A DNA stretch of 46,493 nt from Halorubrum kocurii JCM 14978 (GCF_000337355.1 NZ_AOJH01000068.1:99486-145978); one strand, 5' to 3'. Shown: positions 31,717 through 40,316, numbered from the stretch's first letter. The notes: generated from the letters alone by a model not told the origin. A program made the numbers and translations.

Positions 31717-32667
31717 TCACGCGAACTCGTCGACGAGCTCGGGCACCACGTCGAACAGGTCGCCGACGATGCCGTAGTCGGCGATGTCGAAGATGGGCGC
31801 GTTCGGATCGGTGTTGATCGCGACGATCGTGTCCGACCCCTTCATGCCGGCGACGTGTTGCACCGCGCCGGAGATGCCGACCGCGATGTACACGTCGGGC
31901 GTGACGACCTTGCCGGACTGCCCGACCTGCCGGTTCTTCGGGAGCCAGCCGTTGTCGACGATCGGCCGGGAGGCGGAGAGGGTCGCGCCGAGCGCGTCCG
32001 CGAGCTCCTCGACGACCGCCAGGTTCTCCTCCTCCTCGATGCCGCGGCCGACCGAGACGAGCACGTCCGCCTCCGAGATGTCGACGTCGCCGCCGGCGAC
32101 CTCCTCGAACCCGGTGACCCGCGCGCCAGACTCGGGCAGGTCGACCTCGGCGGACTCCACCGGAGCGTCGCCGACGCCCTCCGCGGGCGCCCACTCGCCC
32201 CCGCGGACGGTGAGCACGAACCGGTCGCCGTCCACGTCGACGGTGGTTTCCACTTTCGAGCCGTACATCTCGCGGGTGACGGTCAGCCCGTCCTCGTACT
32301 CGAAGCCGATCGCGTCCGTCACCAGCGGGAGGTCGTGTTCCTCGGCGACGGCGGGCGCGTAGTCCAGCCCGTTGACCGAGTTCGGGATCACGACGATCCC
32401 CGCGTCGGTCTCGTCGAGCAGGGCGCTAACCGCGGTTTGGTAGACGTTGTGGTCGAACTCCTCGCCGTTCGCGACCGTGTGGACCGCGTCGACGCCGCTG
32501 CGGTTCAGATCGTCGGCGAAGGCGTCGACGTCGCCGCCGATGACGGCGACGTGAAGGTCGCCTCCCCGCGCGTCGGCGAGTTCGCGGCCGGCCGTGATCG
32601 CCTCGCGAGAGACCTCCCGCAGCTCCCCGCGCCGGTGTTCGGAGACGACGAGCACGTCGGACATCAC
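31717..32667 (-). CDS. etfA: Electron transfer flavoprotein subunit alpha
   Basis: A 316-residue FAD-binding subunit. The C-terminal FAD domain is intact: GRGIEEEENLAVVEELADAL (about 206-225), SRPIVDNGWLP and the signature ISGAVQHVAGMKGSDTIVAI (about 264-283), ending NTDPNAPIFDIADYGIVGDL. With EtfB it accepts electrons from acyl-CoA or similar dehydrogenases and passes them to the quinone pool. Its ATG overlaps the etfB stop by 4 nt, so the subunits are made together. No dehydrogenase or FixC-type oxidoreductase gene is adjacent here. Confidence 0.96.
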   Translation of the reverse strand: MMSDVLVVSEHRRGELREVSREAITAGRELADARGGDLHVAVIGGDVDAFADDLNRSGVDAVHTVANGEEFDHNVYQTAVSALLDETDAGIVVIPNSVNGLDYAPAVAEEHDLPLVTDAIGFEYEDGLTVTREMYGSKVETTVDVDGDRFVLTVRGGEWAPAEGVGDAPVESAEVDLPESGARVTGFEEVAGGDVDISEADVLVSVGRGIEEEENLAVVEELADALGATLSASRPIVDNGWLPKNRQVGQSGKVVTPDVYIAVGISGAVQHVAGMKGSDTIVAINTDPNAPIFDIADYGIVGDLFDVVPELVDEFA

Positions 32668-33452
32668 GCGCTCACCCCCTTCTCCCGCAGGACCTCTGCG
32701 AGGCGTGACGCGCTCTCCCCCGCGTCGCCCTCGATGATTTCGGCGTCGGACTCGCTCTCCGGCTCGTACATCGAGGTGATCGCCAGCGCGCTCTCGACGT
32801 CTGCCGCCGACAGCCCGAGATCGGCGAGGTCCTTCGCGTCGATCTCCTTGCGCTGCGCCTGTCGGATGCCCCGGAGGCTCGCGTACCGCGGCTCGTTGAG
32901 CCCGGTCTGGACCGTCAGCACGGCCGGGAGATCGACGTCGGTCAGCTCCTCGACGCCCCCTTCGAGCTCGCGGTGGACGTGCGCGACGCCGGCGTCGTCG
33001 TCGATCTCGAGGTCGTTGACCACGGCGGCGTGTTCGAAGCCGATCCGTTCGGCGAGCGCGACGCCGGTCGCGCCGAAGCCGGTGTCCGCGGCCTGGACGC
33101 CGCCCAGCACGAGGTCGGGCTCCTCGGCCTCGACGACCGCCTCGAACGTCGTGACCTTCGCGGCCACGTCGGAAAAGCCCGCCTCGAAGGCGTCGTCCCA
33201 GACCCGCACGGCGCGGTCGGCGCCCTTCGCGAGCGCCATCCGGATCGTCTCCTCGGCGCGCTCCGGCCCCACGGTGACGGCGACAACCTCGTCCGCGACT
33301 CCCGCCTCAGACAGCTGAACCGCAGCCTCGACCGCGTAGTCGTCCCACTCGTTGAGGTCGTATTCGAGATCGGACGCCGCGATGTCGGTGCCCTCGATCG
33401 CGAAGTCGTCGTCCGGTTCCGCGACCTCCTTGACTGTCACCAGAACTTTCAT
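32664..33452 (-). CDS. etfB: Electron transfer flavoprotein subunit beta
   Basis: A 262-residue AMP-binding partner of EtfA. It opens MKVLVTVKEVAEPDDDFAIE and has NEWDDYAVEAAVQL (about 34-47), DLVLGGVQAADTGFGATGVA (about 106-125) and the recognition-loop region PAVLTVQTGLNEPRYASLRG (about 169-188), the last being the stretch by which ETF beta docks onto partner dehydrogenases. I chose the ATG at 33452 as the conserved start; an upstream in-frame ATG adds non-conserved residues. First gene of the two-gene etfBA operon. Confidence 0.96.
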   Translation of the reverse strand: MKVLVTVKEVAEPDDDFAIEGTDIAASDLEYDLNEWDDYAVEAAVQLSEAGVADEVVAVTVGPERAEETIRMALAKGADRAVRVWDDAFEAGFSDVAAKVTTFEAVVEAEEPDLVLGGVQAADTGFGATGVALAERIGFEHAAVVNDLEIDDDAGVAHVHRELEGGVEELTDVDLPAVLTVQTGLNEPRYASLRGIRQAQRKEIDAKDLADLGLSAADVESALAITSMYEPESESDAEIIEGDAGESASRLAEVLREKGVSA

Positions 33453-33531
33453 GATCGATACTCCGTCGTTCGACCTGTAAGAGCTTTCGGAACGCCTCAC
33501 CGCGGGCTCGCGGTTTCCGCGTTCCCTCCCG

Positions 33532-33639
33532 GCCCGATCTCTCGCCGCCGGTCTCAGTGCGCAATCTCTCGCTGTCGGCCTCAGCGCGCAATCTCTCGTC
33601 GTCGGCCTCAGCGCGCCGTCTCGTCGTCGCTCTCAGAAC
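33532..33639. repeat. 27-bp imperfect tandem repeat, four units
   Basis: Units start at 33532, 33559, 33586 and 33613. The middle two (GCGCAATCTCTCG followed by TCGGCCTCAGC) are nearly identical, and the outer ones are diverged. The array straddles the 3' end of the membrane winged-helix gene (its stop is at 33608-33610) and reaches into the intergenic gap after it. Confidence 0.65.
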
Positions 33640-34846
33640 CGCCGTCTTCACCGCTCTCGCCCTCCTCGTCGGGGATCGAGATCAGGTTCTCGCGCCCGAG
33701 GCGAAGCTTCTCCACGCGGCCCGACTCGGCCATCGCGGAAAGCAGCTGTGACACCTTCGCGTCCGACCACCCGGTCTCGGCGACGATGTCGGCCTGTCGC
33801 ATCCGGCCGCCGTTGTCCTCCAGGAGGCGTTCGACTCGCTCCTCGTCGGACAGCAGGGAGAGGTCTTCCTCCTCTTCGCCCGCCGCGTCGCCGCCGGCCT
33901 CCGGCCCGCCGCTCGCGGGGGCCGGGTCACCGGACCGGCCGGCCGCCGCGTCGCCGTGCCCGGGGATGGCGTGTTCTCCTCCGTCGCCGCCGCCGTTGGC
34001 GCTCTCGCCCGCTGCGGGGCCGCCGTCTCTCCGCCGATAGCCCACGACGCTCCCGGCGATGAGCACCGCTGCGACGACGATCGCGGCGGTGATCATCGTC
34101 CACGGGGGCGCGGTACCCGCCGGCGCGTAGACGACCGTGACCCGCTCGTCCTCCTCGAAGGTGCGCGGCCCCTCGATGATCACGGCGTTGTCGCTCAGCC
34201 GGTCCGTGGCGCCCGAGGTACCGGTGACGGTGTACCCGTCCGGCGTCGCCACTTCGATCGTCTGTCCCTCCTCCAGCGAGAGCAGCCACGTGCCGCCGTC
34301 GGGGGTCGTCAGCGCGTCGCCCAGAAGCAGATTCTCGCCGTCTGCCTCGAGGAACGCGGTCCAGACGAACGTCAGCCGGAGCTCGCCGACCGCCGTCGTC
34401 TCGTCGCCCGCCACCTCGAACGACGAGGAATCGTCGTGGACGACGACCTCGCGGTCGACGTCTTCGATCCGCATCGTCCGGTCGACGTTCCGGCTGGCCT
34501 CCCGCGCGAACCCCTCGAACAGCGCTGCGTCGGGCCCGATCTCGCCGTCGCGGAACCTGTCGCCGGTCGCGTCGAACGCCGCCCGGTCGACGTCGTCGCT
34601 GAGCGCGTACCTGACGGAGACGGTCCACCGAGCGTCGCGGTCCGGCGTCGGTTCGATGCGGATCCGCGTCGCCGTGGTCGGGTCGATCGGTTCGTCGATC
34701 TGTTCGCCGACCGACGGGTCGAGGGCGTCGAGGGAGGACGTAGTCGAGGGCGAGGGCGCGCCCCCCGAGACGGGGGCGGCGACGCTCGCGACGAGCGCGA
34801 CGGCCACCAACCCGACAAGGAGAGCGCGAGACGGGGCGTTCCGCAT
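33608..34846 (-). CDS. Membrane-anchored winged-helix protein (DUF7345-DUF7343-like)
   Basis: A 412-residue protein. A signal peptide (MRNAPSRALLVGLVAVALVA to about residue 30) precedes an extracellular beta-rich domain (about 45-250, beginning RIRIEPTPDRDARWTVSVRY). One transmembrane helix follows (WTMITAAIVVAAVLIAGSVV, about 252-271), then an acidic/Gly linker and a cytosolic winged helix (LSDEERVERLLEDNGGRMRQ, ADIVAETGWSDAKVSQLLSA, EKLRLGRENLISIP). This order matches haloarchaeal DUF7345-DUF7343 proteins, which look like one-component membrane sensors with an inside DNA-binding domain. Target and signal are unknown. The gene is divergent from a secreted-protein gene at 34999. Confidence 0.85.
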   Translation of the reverse strand: MRNAPSRALLVGLVAVALVASVAAPVSGGAPSPSTTSSLDALDPSVGEQIDEPIDPTTATRIRIEPTPDRDARWTVSVRYALSDDVDRAAFDATGDRFRDGEIGPDAALFEGFAREASRNVDRTMRIEDVDREVVVHDDSSSFEVAGDETTAVGELRLTFVWTAFLEADGENLLLGDALTTPDGGTWLLSLEEGQTIEVATPDGYTVTGTSGATDRLSDNAVIIEGPRTFEEDERVTVVYAPAGTAPPWTMITAAIVVAAVLIAGSVVGYRRRDGGPAAGESANGGGDGGEHAIPGHGDAAAGRSGDPAPASGGPEAGGDAAGEEEEDLSLLSDEERVERLLEDNGGRMRQADIVAETGWSDAKVSQLLSAMAESGRVEKLRLGRENLISIPDEEGESGEDGGSESDDETAR

Positions 34847-34970
34847 ACAGATCAGCGCACTCAGGCGCCAGCCAAAACGCTTTCCATCGCCCATTTTGCC
34901 CGCCGACGGGGGCGACGACCCGATCGGACCCGGACTGCGACGGGTGGCGCCGGTCCGTTGAGGTGGATTT

Positions 34971-34977
34971 TTTATAT
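34971..34977 (+). promoter_or_regulatory. TATA box for the secreted protein gene
   Basis: TTTATAT, preceded by a T run, lies about 25 nt before the ATG at 34999. It is within 130 nt of the start of the divergent membrane winged-helix gene. Confidence 0.6.
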
Positions 34978-34998
34978 CCCGACGCGAACCGAACTGGT

Positions 34999-36288
34999 AT
35001 GAGAGCCCTCCCGATCACCCTCGCACTGCTGCTTCTACTCGCACCGGTCGCCGGCGCGGTGTCGCCGGCGGCCGTCGCGGGGGCGGTGGCCGAACCGGCT
35101 TCCGAGGGGACCGCCGTCGGGCTCGACGGTCCCGACGGGGCCCCCGACAGCCCGCAGGTCGATCCGGCGAACCTCACCTTCCGGACGCTCTCCACGCCGA
35201 GCGACGTCGACACACGCTTCGGGTCCGGTGACCGGGGCGCGAACCTCGGGTCGTCGATCGGGTTCGCCGTCGACGAGACCGACGCCGCCATGCAGACCGC
35301 GGCGGCCGTCGAGCGGATCGAGGCCGCCGAGACGAACACGGAACGGCAGCGTCGGATACTCGCGGCGATCAACCGCGTCGAGCGCGACGAGGTGACGCTC
35401 AGCAGCAGACAGACCGAGGTGTTCAGGGCCCACGCGTCCGGTAACCTCTCCGACCGAGAGCTCCTCGACGAGCTCGTTCGCATCGCCGCGACCGCCCGCG
35501 AGTACGACCAGCGGCTCGACGAGCTCGACGCGCTCGCCGCGGAGACAGACGGATTCAGCTCCCCGACCCGACTCGACGAGCTCCAGGTCGCGCTGCAGGT
35601 CTACGAGGGGCCCGTCCGCGAACACGCCCTCTCGGCCGCGCGCGGTGAGGTGTCGGCCAGCGAGGTGTACGTCGAGTCGAGCGACCGGTCGGTCGTCCTG
35701 GCGACGATCGTCGACGGGGAGTACGTCCGCGAGTCCTTCCGGCTCGACCGGTGGGACCGCGGGGGCGGCGCGATCGGTAACGACGAGGCGATCGAGATCA
35801 CGTCGGCCGCATATCCGGAGACGGTGTCGCTCCGCGAGCCGGACGCCTTCGGGGCCGGCTCGGTCCAGCGGATCACCGTCCCACACGAGTTCGGGCTCCT
35901 CCGCACCTTCGTCAGCGGCGGCACGAGACAGGTGTTCGTGGAGCACCAGCGGATCGCGCTCGACGCGTTCCCCGACACCGAGTCCGTCTCCGAGCGCGGC
36001 GACGGCTTCAACGTCACCGTCGACCGCAGCTACGCCGGCGGCCCGGTGACCGTGACCGTTCGCGACGAGGAGACGGGGGAACCCGTTCCCGACGTCACCG
36101 TCACGAAGAGCGTCGGGGGCGACGACAGTCGAGCGATCGGCACTACCGACGCGAACGGCGCTGTCAGGACGCTCTCGCCCGCGGAGTCCTACCGCGTCAC
36201 CGTCGTCGACGAGCCCCGCGCCGTCTTCGTCGACGGCCTCGACCCCATCGCGACGCCGCGTCCGGTCGACGACGGCGAGCGGGAGTAG
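34999..36288 (+). CDS. Secreted/surface protein (DUF7096-like) with Ig-like tail
   Basis: A 429-residue exported protein. A signal peptide (MRALPITLALLLLLAPVAGA) is followed by a mostly helical region (about 90-215; AAAVERIEAAETNTERQRRI, ELLDELVRIAATAREYDQRL) likely to form helical hairpins. A beta region comes next, and a C-terminal carboxypeptidase-regulatory/Ig-like domain (VTVTVRDEETGEPVPDVTV, then TTDANGAVRTL). I recall such proteins as DUF7096. Function is unknown. It is probably controlled with or by the divergent membrane winged-helix protein, and the next gene downstream is an archaeal pilin-like protein. Confidence 0.75.
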   Translation: MRALPITLALLLLLAPVAGAVSPAAVAGAVAEPASEGTAVGLDGPDGAPDSPQVDPANLTFRTLSTPSDVDTRFGSGDRGANLGSSIGFAVDETDAAMQTAAAVERIEAAETNTERQRRILAAINRVERDEVTLSSRQTEVFRAHASGNLSDRELLDELVRIAATAREYDQRLDELDALAAETDGFSSPTRLDELQVALQVYEGPVREHALSAARGEVSASEVYVESSDRSVVLATIVDGEYVRESFRLDRWDRGGGAIGNDEAIEITSAAYPETVSLREPDAFGAGSVQRITVPHEFGLLRTFVSGGTRQVFVEHQRIALDAFPDTESVSERGDGFNVTVDRSYAGGPVTVTVRDEETGEPVPDVTVTKSVGGDDSRAIGTTDANGAVRTLSPAESYRVTVVDEPRAVFVDGLDPIATPRPVDDGERE

Positions 36289-36338
36289 GGCCCGCAGCCG
36301 GTCCCGAGGTTTTTCCCGGATCCCGCGGCAGCCCCTCC

Positions 36339-36899
36339 GTGCTAATCGACACTGCGACTGGTCCGGCGCGTGACCCGGCTGCTGGCCCCGACTCCCCGAC
36401 CGAGTCCCTCGCGTCGCGACCGACCGCCGACCGGTTCGACCGCTCCGAGCGCGCGCTCACACCGATCGCCGGCGTCCTGCTCCTCGCCATCACGGTCGTG
36501 CTCGCGGGCGGCGTCGTGACCGCGACGATCGACGCACCACCCGAGCCGGCGCCGACGGCCTCGCTGTCGCTGTCGGCGACCGACGACCGGGTCACGGTCA
36601 CGCACCGCGGCGGCGACGCGCTCGACGTGAGCGAACTGGACGTTCGGGTGCGGGTCGACGGAGAGCCGCTCGCCCGGCAGCCGCCGGTCCCGTTCTTCTC
36701 GGCGGCGGGGTTTCGTCCCGGCCCAACCGGCGCGTTCAACGCTGCGACCGACGGCGACTGGCGCGTCGGGGCGTCGGCGTCGTTCCAGGTCGCGGACACG
36801 AACGGCCCGACCCTCGAACCCGGCCGGACGGTGACGGTCGAAGTCTCAGTCGACGGGCTGCCCGTCGCGACGCTGGAGACGGTCGTCGACTCACGATAA
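36339..36899 (+). CDS. Archaeal type IV pilin-like protein
   Basis: A 186-residue protein with GTG start. After a 38-residue charged leader comes the class III pilin-like signature RALTPIAGVLLLAITVVLAG (about 38-57), in which the peptidase cut is expected just before the hydrophobic stretch. The rest is a beta-sandwich domain (ASLSLSATDDRVTVTHRGGD) ending VATLETVVDSR. This is the haloarchaeal 'pilin N-terminal domain' (DUF1628-type) arrangement. No pilus assembly ATPase or PilC gene is adjacent, so it is an orphan pilin or pilin-like surface protein. The leader is longer than usual, so the start could be further downstream. Confidence 0.75.
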   Translation: MLIDTATGPARDPAAGPDSPTESLASRPTADRFDRSERALTPIAGVLLLAITVVLAGGVVTATIDAPPEPAPTASLSLSATDDRVTVTHRGGDALDVSELDVRVRVDGEPLARQPPVPFFSAAGFRPGPTGAFNAATDGDWRVGASASFQVADTNGPTLEPGRTVTVEVSVDGLPVATLETVVDSR

Positions 36900-36936
36900 G
36901 CGACGGGAGGCGAGCGTTCAGACCGACTGCCGCCCG

Positions 36937-37560
36937 CTACTCCTCGGGAACCCGAGCGACCGTCGTGATCGCTCGCGGGCTCCGCGGTGTCGACTGTTGG
37001 ATGTGGTGTTCGTACGTCTCGTAGCCGGCCGCCTCGAACATCCGGTCCGCCTCGTCCTCGTCGTAGAAGAGCATGATCGCGTCGGCGACCCGCTGGAAGA
37101 CGCGGTTGTGCGGGTAGTCGGGACCGACGACGAGCACCTGACCGCCGGGCTTCGCGACGCGACGGAGCTCTCGGAGTCCCTCGATCGGGTTCGGCCAGTA
37201 CTCGATCGACCCCGAGGACCAGACGACGTCGAAGGTGTCGTCGCGGAACGGGAGGCGCTCGGCGTCGCCGCGGTAGAAGTTCACGCGGTCGCGTTTCCCG
37301 AACTTCTCGAACGCCTTCTCCATCTGGTGGACGCTCTGGTCGAGCCCGTGGACGTCGTCGGCGTGCTCGAGCAGCCCCTCGGTGCCGAACCCGGTGCCAC
37401 AGCCCACGTCGAGCACTTTCGGGTCGTCGCCGAACTCCAGCCACGAGAGCGCCTCGGCGCGCATCTCCTCGTTCCAGTTGAACCAGTTGATCTTGTCGTA
37501 CACCTTCGAGAGATACTTGTAGAACACCCGGGCGTTCGACTTGTCCTCGAGGATCCCCAT
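36937..37560 (-). CDS. SAM-dependent methyltransferase, quinone-methyltransferase-like
   Basis: A 207-residue class I methyltransferase. The N-terminus NARVFYKYLSKVYDKINWF (about 9-27) and the SAM motif VLDVGCGTGFGTEGLLEHAD (about 49-68), followed by FYRGDAERLPFRDDTFDVVW, strongly recall the plant and archaeal MPBQ/MSBQ (VTE3) methyltransferase group, which methylates prenyl-quinones. A menaquinone or prenyl-quinone substrate is therefore plausible, but is inferred. The last residues (PRSPRAITTVARVPEE) form the family's C-terminal strand. A CGTTATG box about 30 nt upstream of the ATG supports the start. Confidence 0.82.
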   Translation of the reverse strand: MGILEDKSNARVFYKYLSKVYDKINWFNWNEEMRAEALSWLEFGDDPKVLDVGCGTGFGTEGLLEHADDVHGLDQSVHQMEKAFEKFGKRDRVNFYRGDAERLPFRDDTFDVVWSSGSIEYWPNPIEGLRELRRVAKPGGQVLVVGPDYPHNRVFQRVADAIMLFYDEDEADRMFEAAGYETYEHHIQQSTPRSPRAITTVARVPEE

Positions 37561-37682
37561 TTACCGTTTCTTTGGGTCGCCCGCCCCATAACGACACGGA
37601 TCCCGGGCGGCCATACACGCCGTATCCGCGACGCGCGCTCCCGTTCCGACCGGCTTTTCCGCTCGCCGCCCGACCGTCGGGT

Positions 37683-38528
37683 ATGGAACCGACGACGAGC
37701 GGCCGCTTCCGCGTCCACGACCGTCGCCCGCGCCCCGACATCGATGGGACCGGTCCGTCCGACCCGCCCGAGGAGTTCGTCCTCGTCGAGCATCCGGAGG
37801 GGCCGATCGACCCGACCGCTCCCGACGCCGAAGACCGGTTCGACCCGCTGTACGCCGCCGCGGAGGGGTACGACGCCGACCTCGCCGACCGCGTTGCGTC
37901 GCTGGAGCCGGGGTTCGTCGTCGACGCGACGCTGGCGTGGACCGACGGCTCGGCCCGGTTCGCCGGCGTTGAGGTCGTCCGCGAGAGCCGATTCCGCTTC
38001 GCGGACGACGTGGAGGGGATGTTCGAGGCGGCCGTCGACGCGTGGGACCAGATCCGGTCGGCCGGCGAGGCGGTCGGCTCGATCACGACCCGGTCGAACG
38101 ACGGCGAACCGAACGGCGCGCTGTACCTGTTCGCGGACGCGCCGGGAAGCGACGCGTTCGCCGACCTCCGGGCGGGCCGGCTCCCGATCGAGCCGCTGGT
38201 CGCGCGCGTCAACGAGTCGCGGGAGGACGACGCCCCCCGCGAGGTGTTCGTCCTCCGGCCCGCCGCACACGACTTCGTCGCCGTCTACGTCGTCTTCGAC
38301 CGCGAGGGCGTGCTGGCCCAGACGGTGCGCGACACCTACGACCTCGGGCCCGGGCTCGCGGCGGGCCTCGACGACGGCGCGCTCGACGCGGCGAAGGCCG
38401 GATCGGGCGCGAGCGGCAAGGGTGAGAACGGAGAGAGCGGAGAGGACGGGGAGAGCGGAGAGGACGGGGAGAGCGGAGAGGACGGGGAGAGCGGAGAGGA
38501 CGGCTTCGACGCGCTCGATCGGCTGTAA
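37683..38528 (+). CDS. DUF7529-like protein with ESGEDG tandem repeat tail
   Basis: A 281-residue acidic soluble protein. The conserved part (about 60-235) contains GYDADLADRVASLEPGFVVD, ESRFRFADDVEGMFEAAVDA and DAPREVFVLRPAAHDFVAVY, which I associate with haloarchaeal DUF7529. No catalytic motif is recognisable. The C-terminus consists of four tandem ESGEDG units (codons 251-274) encoded by an 18-bp repeat, ending GFDALDRL, so the tail length is likely variable between strains. Start ATG at 37683; a GCTTTTCC stretch about 27 nt upstream may be its promoter. Confidence 0.7.
   Translation: MEPTTSGRFRVHDRRPRPDIDGTGPSDPPEEFVLVEHPEGPIDPTAPDAEDRFDPLYAAAEGYDADLADRVASLEPGFVVDATLAWTDGSARFAGVEVVRESRFRFADDVEGMFEAAVDAWDQIRSAGEAVGSITTRSNDGEPNGALYLFADAPGSDAFADLRAGRLPIEPLVARVNESREDDAPREVFVLRPAAHDFVAVYVVFDREGVLAQTVRDTYDLGPGLAAGLDDGALDAAKAGSGASGKGENGESGEDGESGEDGESGEDGESGEDGFDALDRL
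38433..38504 (+). repeat. 18-bp tandem repeat, four units, inside CDS
   Basis: GAGAGCGGAGAGGACGGG is repeated four times with a single change at the end of the last unit. It keeps the reading frame and encodes ESGEDG each time. Confidence 0.9.
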
Positions 38529-38545
38529 GTCCCGCGCCCCCCGGC

Positions 38546-39520
38546 TTAGAGCCAGTCGGCGTCCGGATCGACTCGACCGTCGGGCGTCTCGCCGTTGAGC
38601 ACGGCGGCCACGTCGGCGGCGCCGCTCCGGTTCAGATCGTCGCGCGCCTCCTCGCTGTACCACGCGGCGTGCGGCGTGACGAGCGTGTCGTCGCGGCCGA
38701 CGAGCGGATCGTCCTCGGGCGGTTCCTCTGCGAGCACGTCGAGGCCGGCGCCCTTGATCGACCCCGCCTCGAGCGCGTCGAGCAGCGCGTCGGCGTCGAC
38801 GACCGGGCCGCGACTCACGTTGACGACCACCGAGTCCTCGTCGAGGCGACCGAGCGCGTCGGCGTCGACCATCCCGCGGGTCGCGTCCGTCAGGGGCGCG
38901 TAGACGCCGACGTGGTCGGCTCGGTCGAACAGCTCGTCGAACGAGGCCTTCTCGACGCCGTACTCGGCCATCTCAGCCGCTTCGACGAACGGGTCGTAGG
39001 CGACGAGGTCGGCGTCGAACCCCGAGAGCTGCTCGGCCGCGCGCTGCGCGATCGGTCCGAACGAGACGAACCCGATGGTCGAGGCGCTCACGCGGCGGAT
39101 CGGCCGCCCGGCCTCCCAGCTCCAGCCGCCGGCAGCGACCCGGTCGTCGTATCCCTTCAGCGAGCGGAGGCAGGCGAAGAGCAGCGAGACGGAGTGCGTC
39201 GCCACCTCGTCGGTGCAGTAGTCGGGGACGCGGGTGACGGTGACGCCGTTCGCGGCGGCGGCCTCGACGTCGATGTTGTCCACGCCGACCGCGGACCGGA
39301 CGACCACCCGGAGGTCCAGCGCGTCGAGCGCCTCGGCCGTGACCGGCGTGTTGATGTCGGTCACGACCGCGTCGGCGCCGGCCGCGGCTTCGCTCAGGTT
39401 CTCGGTCGATCCGAGCTCGGCGACGTCGATGTCGACGGGCTCGTCGACCGCCTGACTGAGGACGTCGCGGTACATCTCCGGGTCGATCATCGGGAACGCC
39501 GACAGCACGACTCTGGCCAT
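38546..39520 (-). CDS. D-isomer-specific 2-hydroxyacid dehydrogenase (CtBP-like)
   Basis: A 324-residue NAD-dependent dehydrogenase. The N-terminal substrate domain has VVVRSAVGVDNIDVEAAAAN (about 72-91) and VPDYCTDEVATHSVSLLFAC. The nucleotide domain has a variant dinucleotide loop (TIGFVSFGPIAQR, about 148-160) where GxGxxG is GFVSFG. The catalytic residues are Arg in VNVSRGPVVD (about 234-243), Glu in EEPPEDDPL, and His in TPHAAWYS. The CxDxVAxH and HAAWYS phrases fit the C-terminal-binding-protein subgroup that haloarchaeal annotations use. Substrate is not known. It is divergent from the small membrane protein downstream. Confidence 0.9.
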   Translation of the reverse strand: MARVVLSAFPMIDPEMYRDVLSQAVDEPVDIDVAELGSTENLSEAAAGADAVVTDINTPVTAEALDALDLRVVVRSAVGVDNIDVEAAAANGVTVTRVPDYCTDEVATHSVSLLFACLRSLKGYDDRVAAGGWSWEAGRPIRRVSASTIGFVSFGPIAQRAAEQLSGFDADLVAYDPFVEAAEMAEYGVEKASFDELFDRADHVGVYAPLTDATRGMVDADALGRLDEDSVVVNVSRGPVVDADALLDALEAGSIKGAGLDVLAEEPPEDDPLVGRDDTLVTPHAAWYSEEARDDLNRSGAADVAAVLNGETPDGRVDPDADWL

Positions 39521-39701
39521 GTCCGCCCGTATGATCTCTTCCTACTTGACGGCTTTCTCGCGTTTTCAGGTCCTGAGACACCGATATTCGATCGTGACAA
39601 TCCGTCTCTCAGCCATCGATCGGGTTGCGCTCCGAGTTGCGCCCGTCGAGTTGTGCTCCGAAATTCGATGGCTCTTTGCGCGCGCGCTCGCTAGGGCGCT
39701 C

Positions 39702-40022
39702 GTGAGCGAAGACAGTCGATCCGACGGATCGAGTAAACCACCGATGCTCGTGCTCCTGGAGTCGCTGGCGTTCTACCGGAACGTCCGCGTCGGGCTCGTT
39801 TCCGGTGCGACCCTCGCCGTCCTGCTGTACGCGGTCCGGACGCTGGAGCTGCTCGGGCCGGTGATCGACGCCCGAGACTACCCCCTGTTCGGTCCGGACG
39901 TCTGGTTCCTGCTGCTGGCGTTCGTGCTGGCAGCGACGTTCGCGCTCCTCGTCGCGGTCGCGCTCACCGTCGCCGAGGCCGCGCGCGGAGCGCGAGACGT
40001 ATCCGCAGAGAGCGGCCGGTAG
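39702..40022 (+). CDS. Uncharacterised two-helix membrane protein (DUF7536-like)
   Basis: A 106-residue protein beginning at GTG (SEDSRSDGSSKPP). Conserved SLAFYRNVRVGLVSGATLAV starts the first membrane helix, then VRTLELLGPVIDARDYPLFG and a second helix FLLLAFVLAATFALLVAVAL. The order fits a short haloarchaeal family I recall as DUF7536. An ATG at 39744 is an alternative start giving 92 residues. The 180-base stretch before it is less GC-rich and holds only short direct repeats (GTTGCGC...CCG) and no other gene. No function can be assigned. Confidence 0.65.
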   Translation: MSEDSRSDGSSKPPMLVLLESLAFYRNVRVGLVSGATLAVLLYAVRTLELLGPVIDARDYPLFGPDVWFLLLAFVLAATFALLVAVALTVAEAARGARDVSAESGR

Positions 40023-40034
40023 GGAGACGCGAAG

Positions 40035-40316
40035 TCAGTCGGCGGTACAGGAGGCGTCGCGCTCGTCGCCAGTGAACTCCTGGGCCGGCTCCGTGAGCTT
40101 GTAGAGGTTCTGTCTGGCGTCCGCGAAGTACACGTCCTCGTCGACGACGTCGATTCCCTCCAAGCGTTCGAGCGCGTAGCGGACGGTTCGAGCCGACAAC
40201 ATCGACTCTTGGACGATCCCCTTCTGGGTCAACGGCCCGTTGTACTCGAGCACTTTGAAGACGAGCTTAGCGCTCGGCGGGAGGTCGTCGAGCCCCTCCG
40301 TTTGGGTTCCTTCCAT
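40035..40316 (-). CDS. Winged-helix transcriptional regulator (MarR/TrmB-like)
   Basis: A 93-residue protein with a single winged helix: LPPSAKLVFKVLEYNGPLTQ (about 12-31), KGIVQESMLSARTVRYALER (about 32-51, the recognition helix) and LEGIDVVDEDVYFADARQNL forming the wing. A short Cys-containing tail follows. This matches a compact haloarchaeal family of MarR-like single-domain regulators. I chose the ATG at 40316. Immediately upstream lies a 19-bp inverted repeat (40388-40446) suited to autoregulation, plus a 16-bp palindrome. The convergent partner is a membrane protein gene 12 nt away. Confidence 0.82.
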   Translation of the reverse strand: MEGTQTEGLDDLPPSAKLVFKVLEYNGPLTQKGIVQESMLSARTVRYALERLEGIDVVDEDVYFADARQNLYKLTEPAQEFTGDERDASCTAD

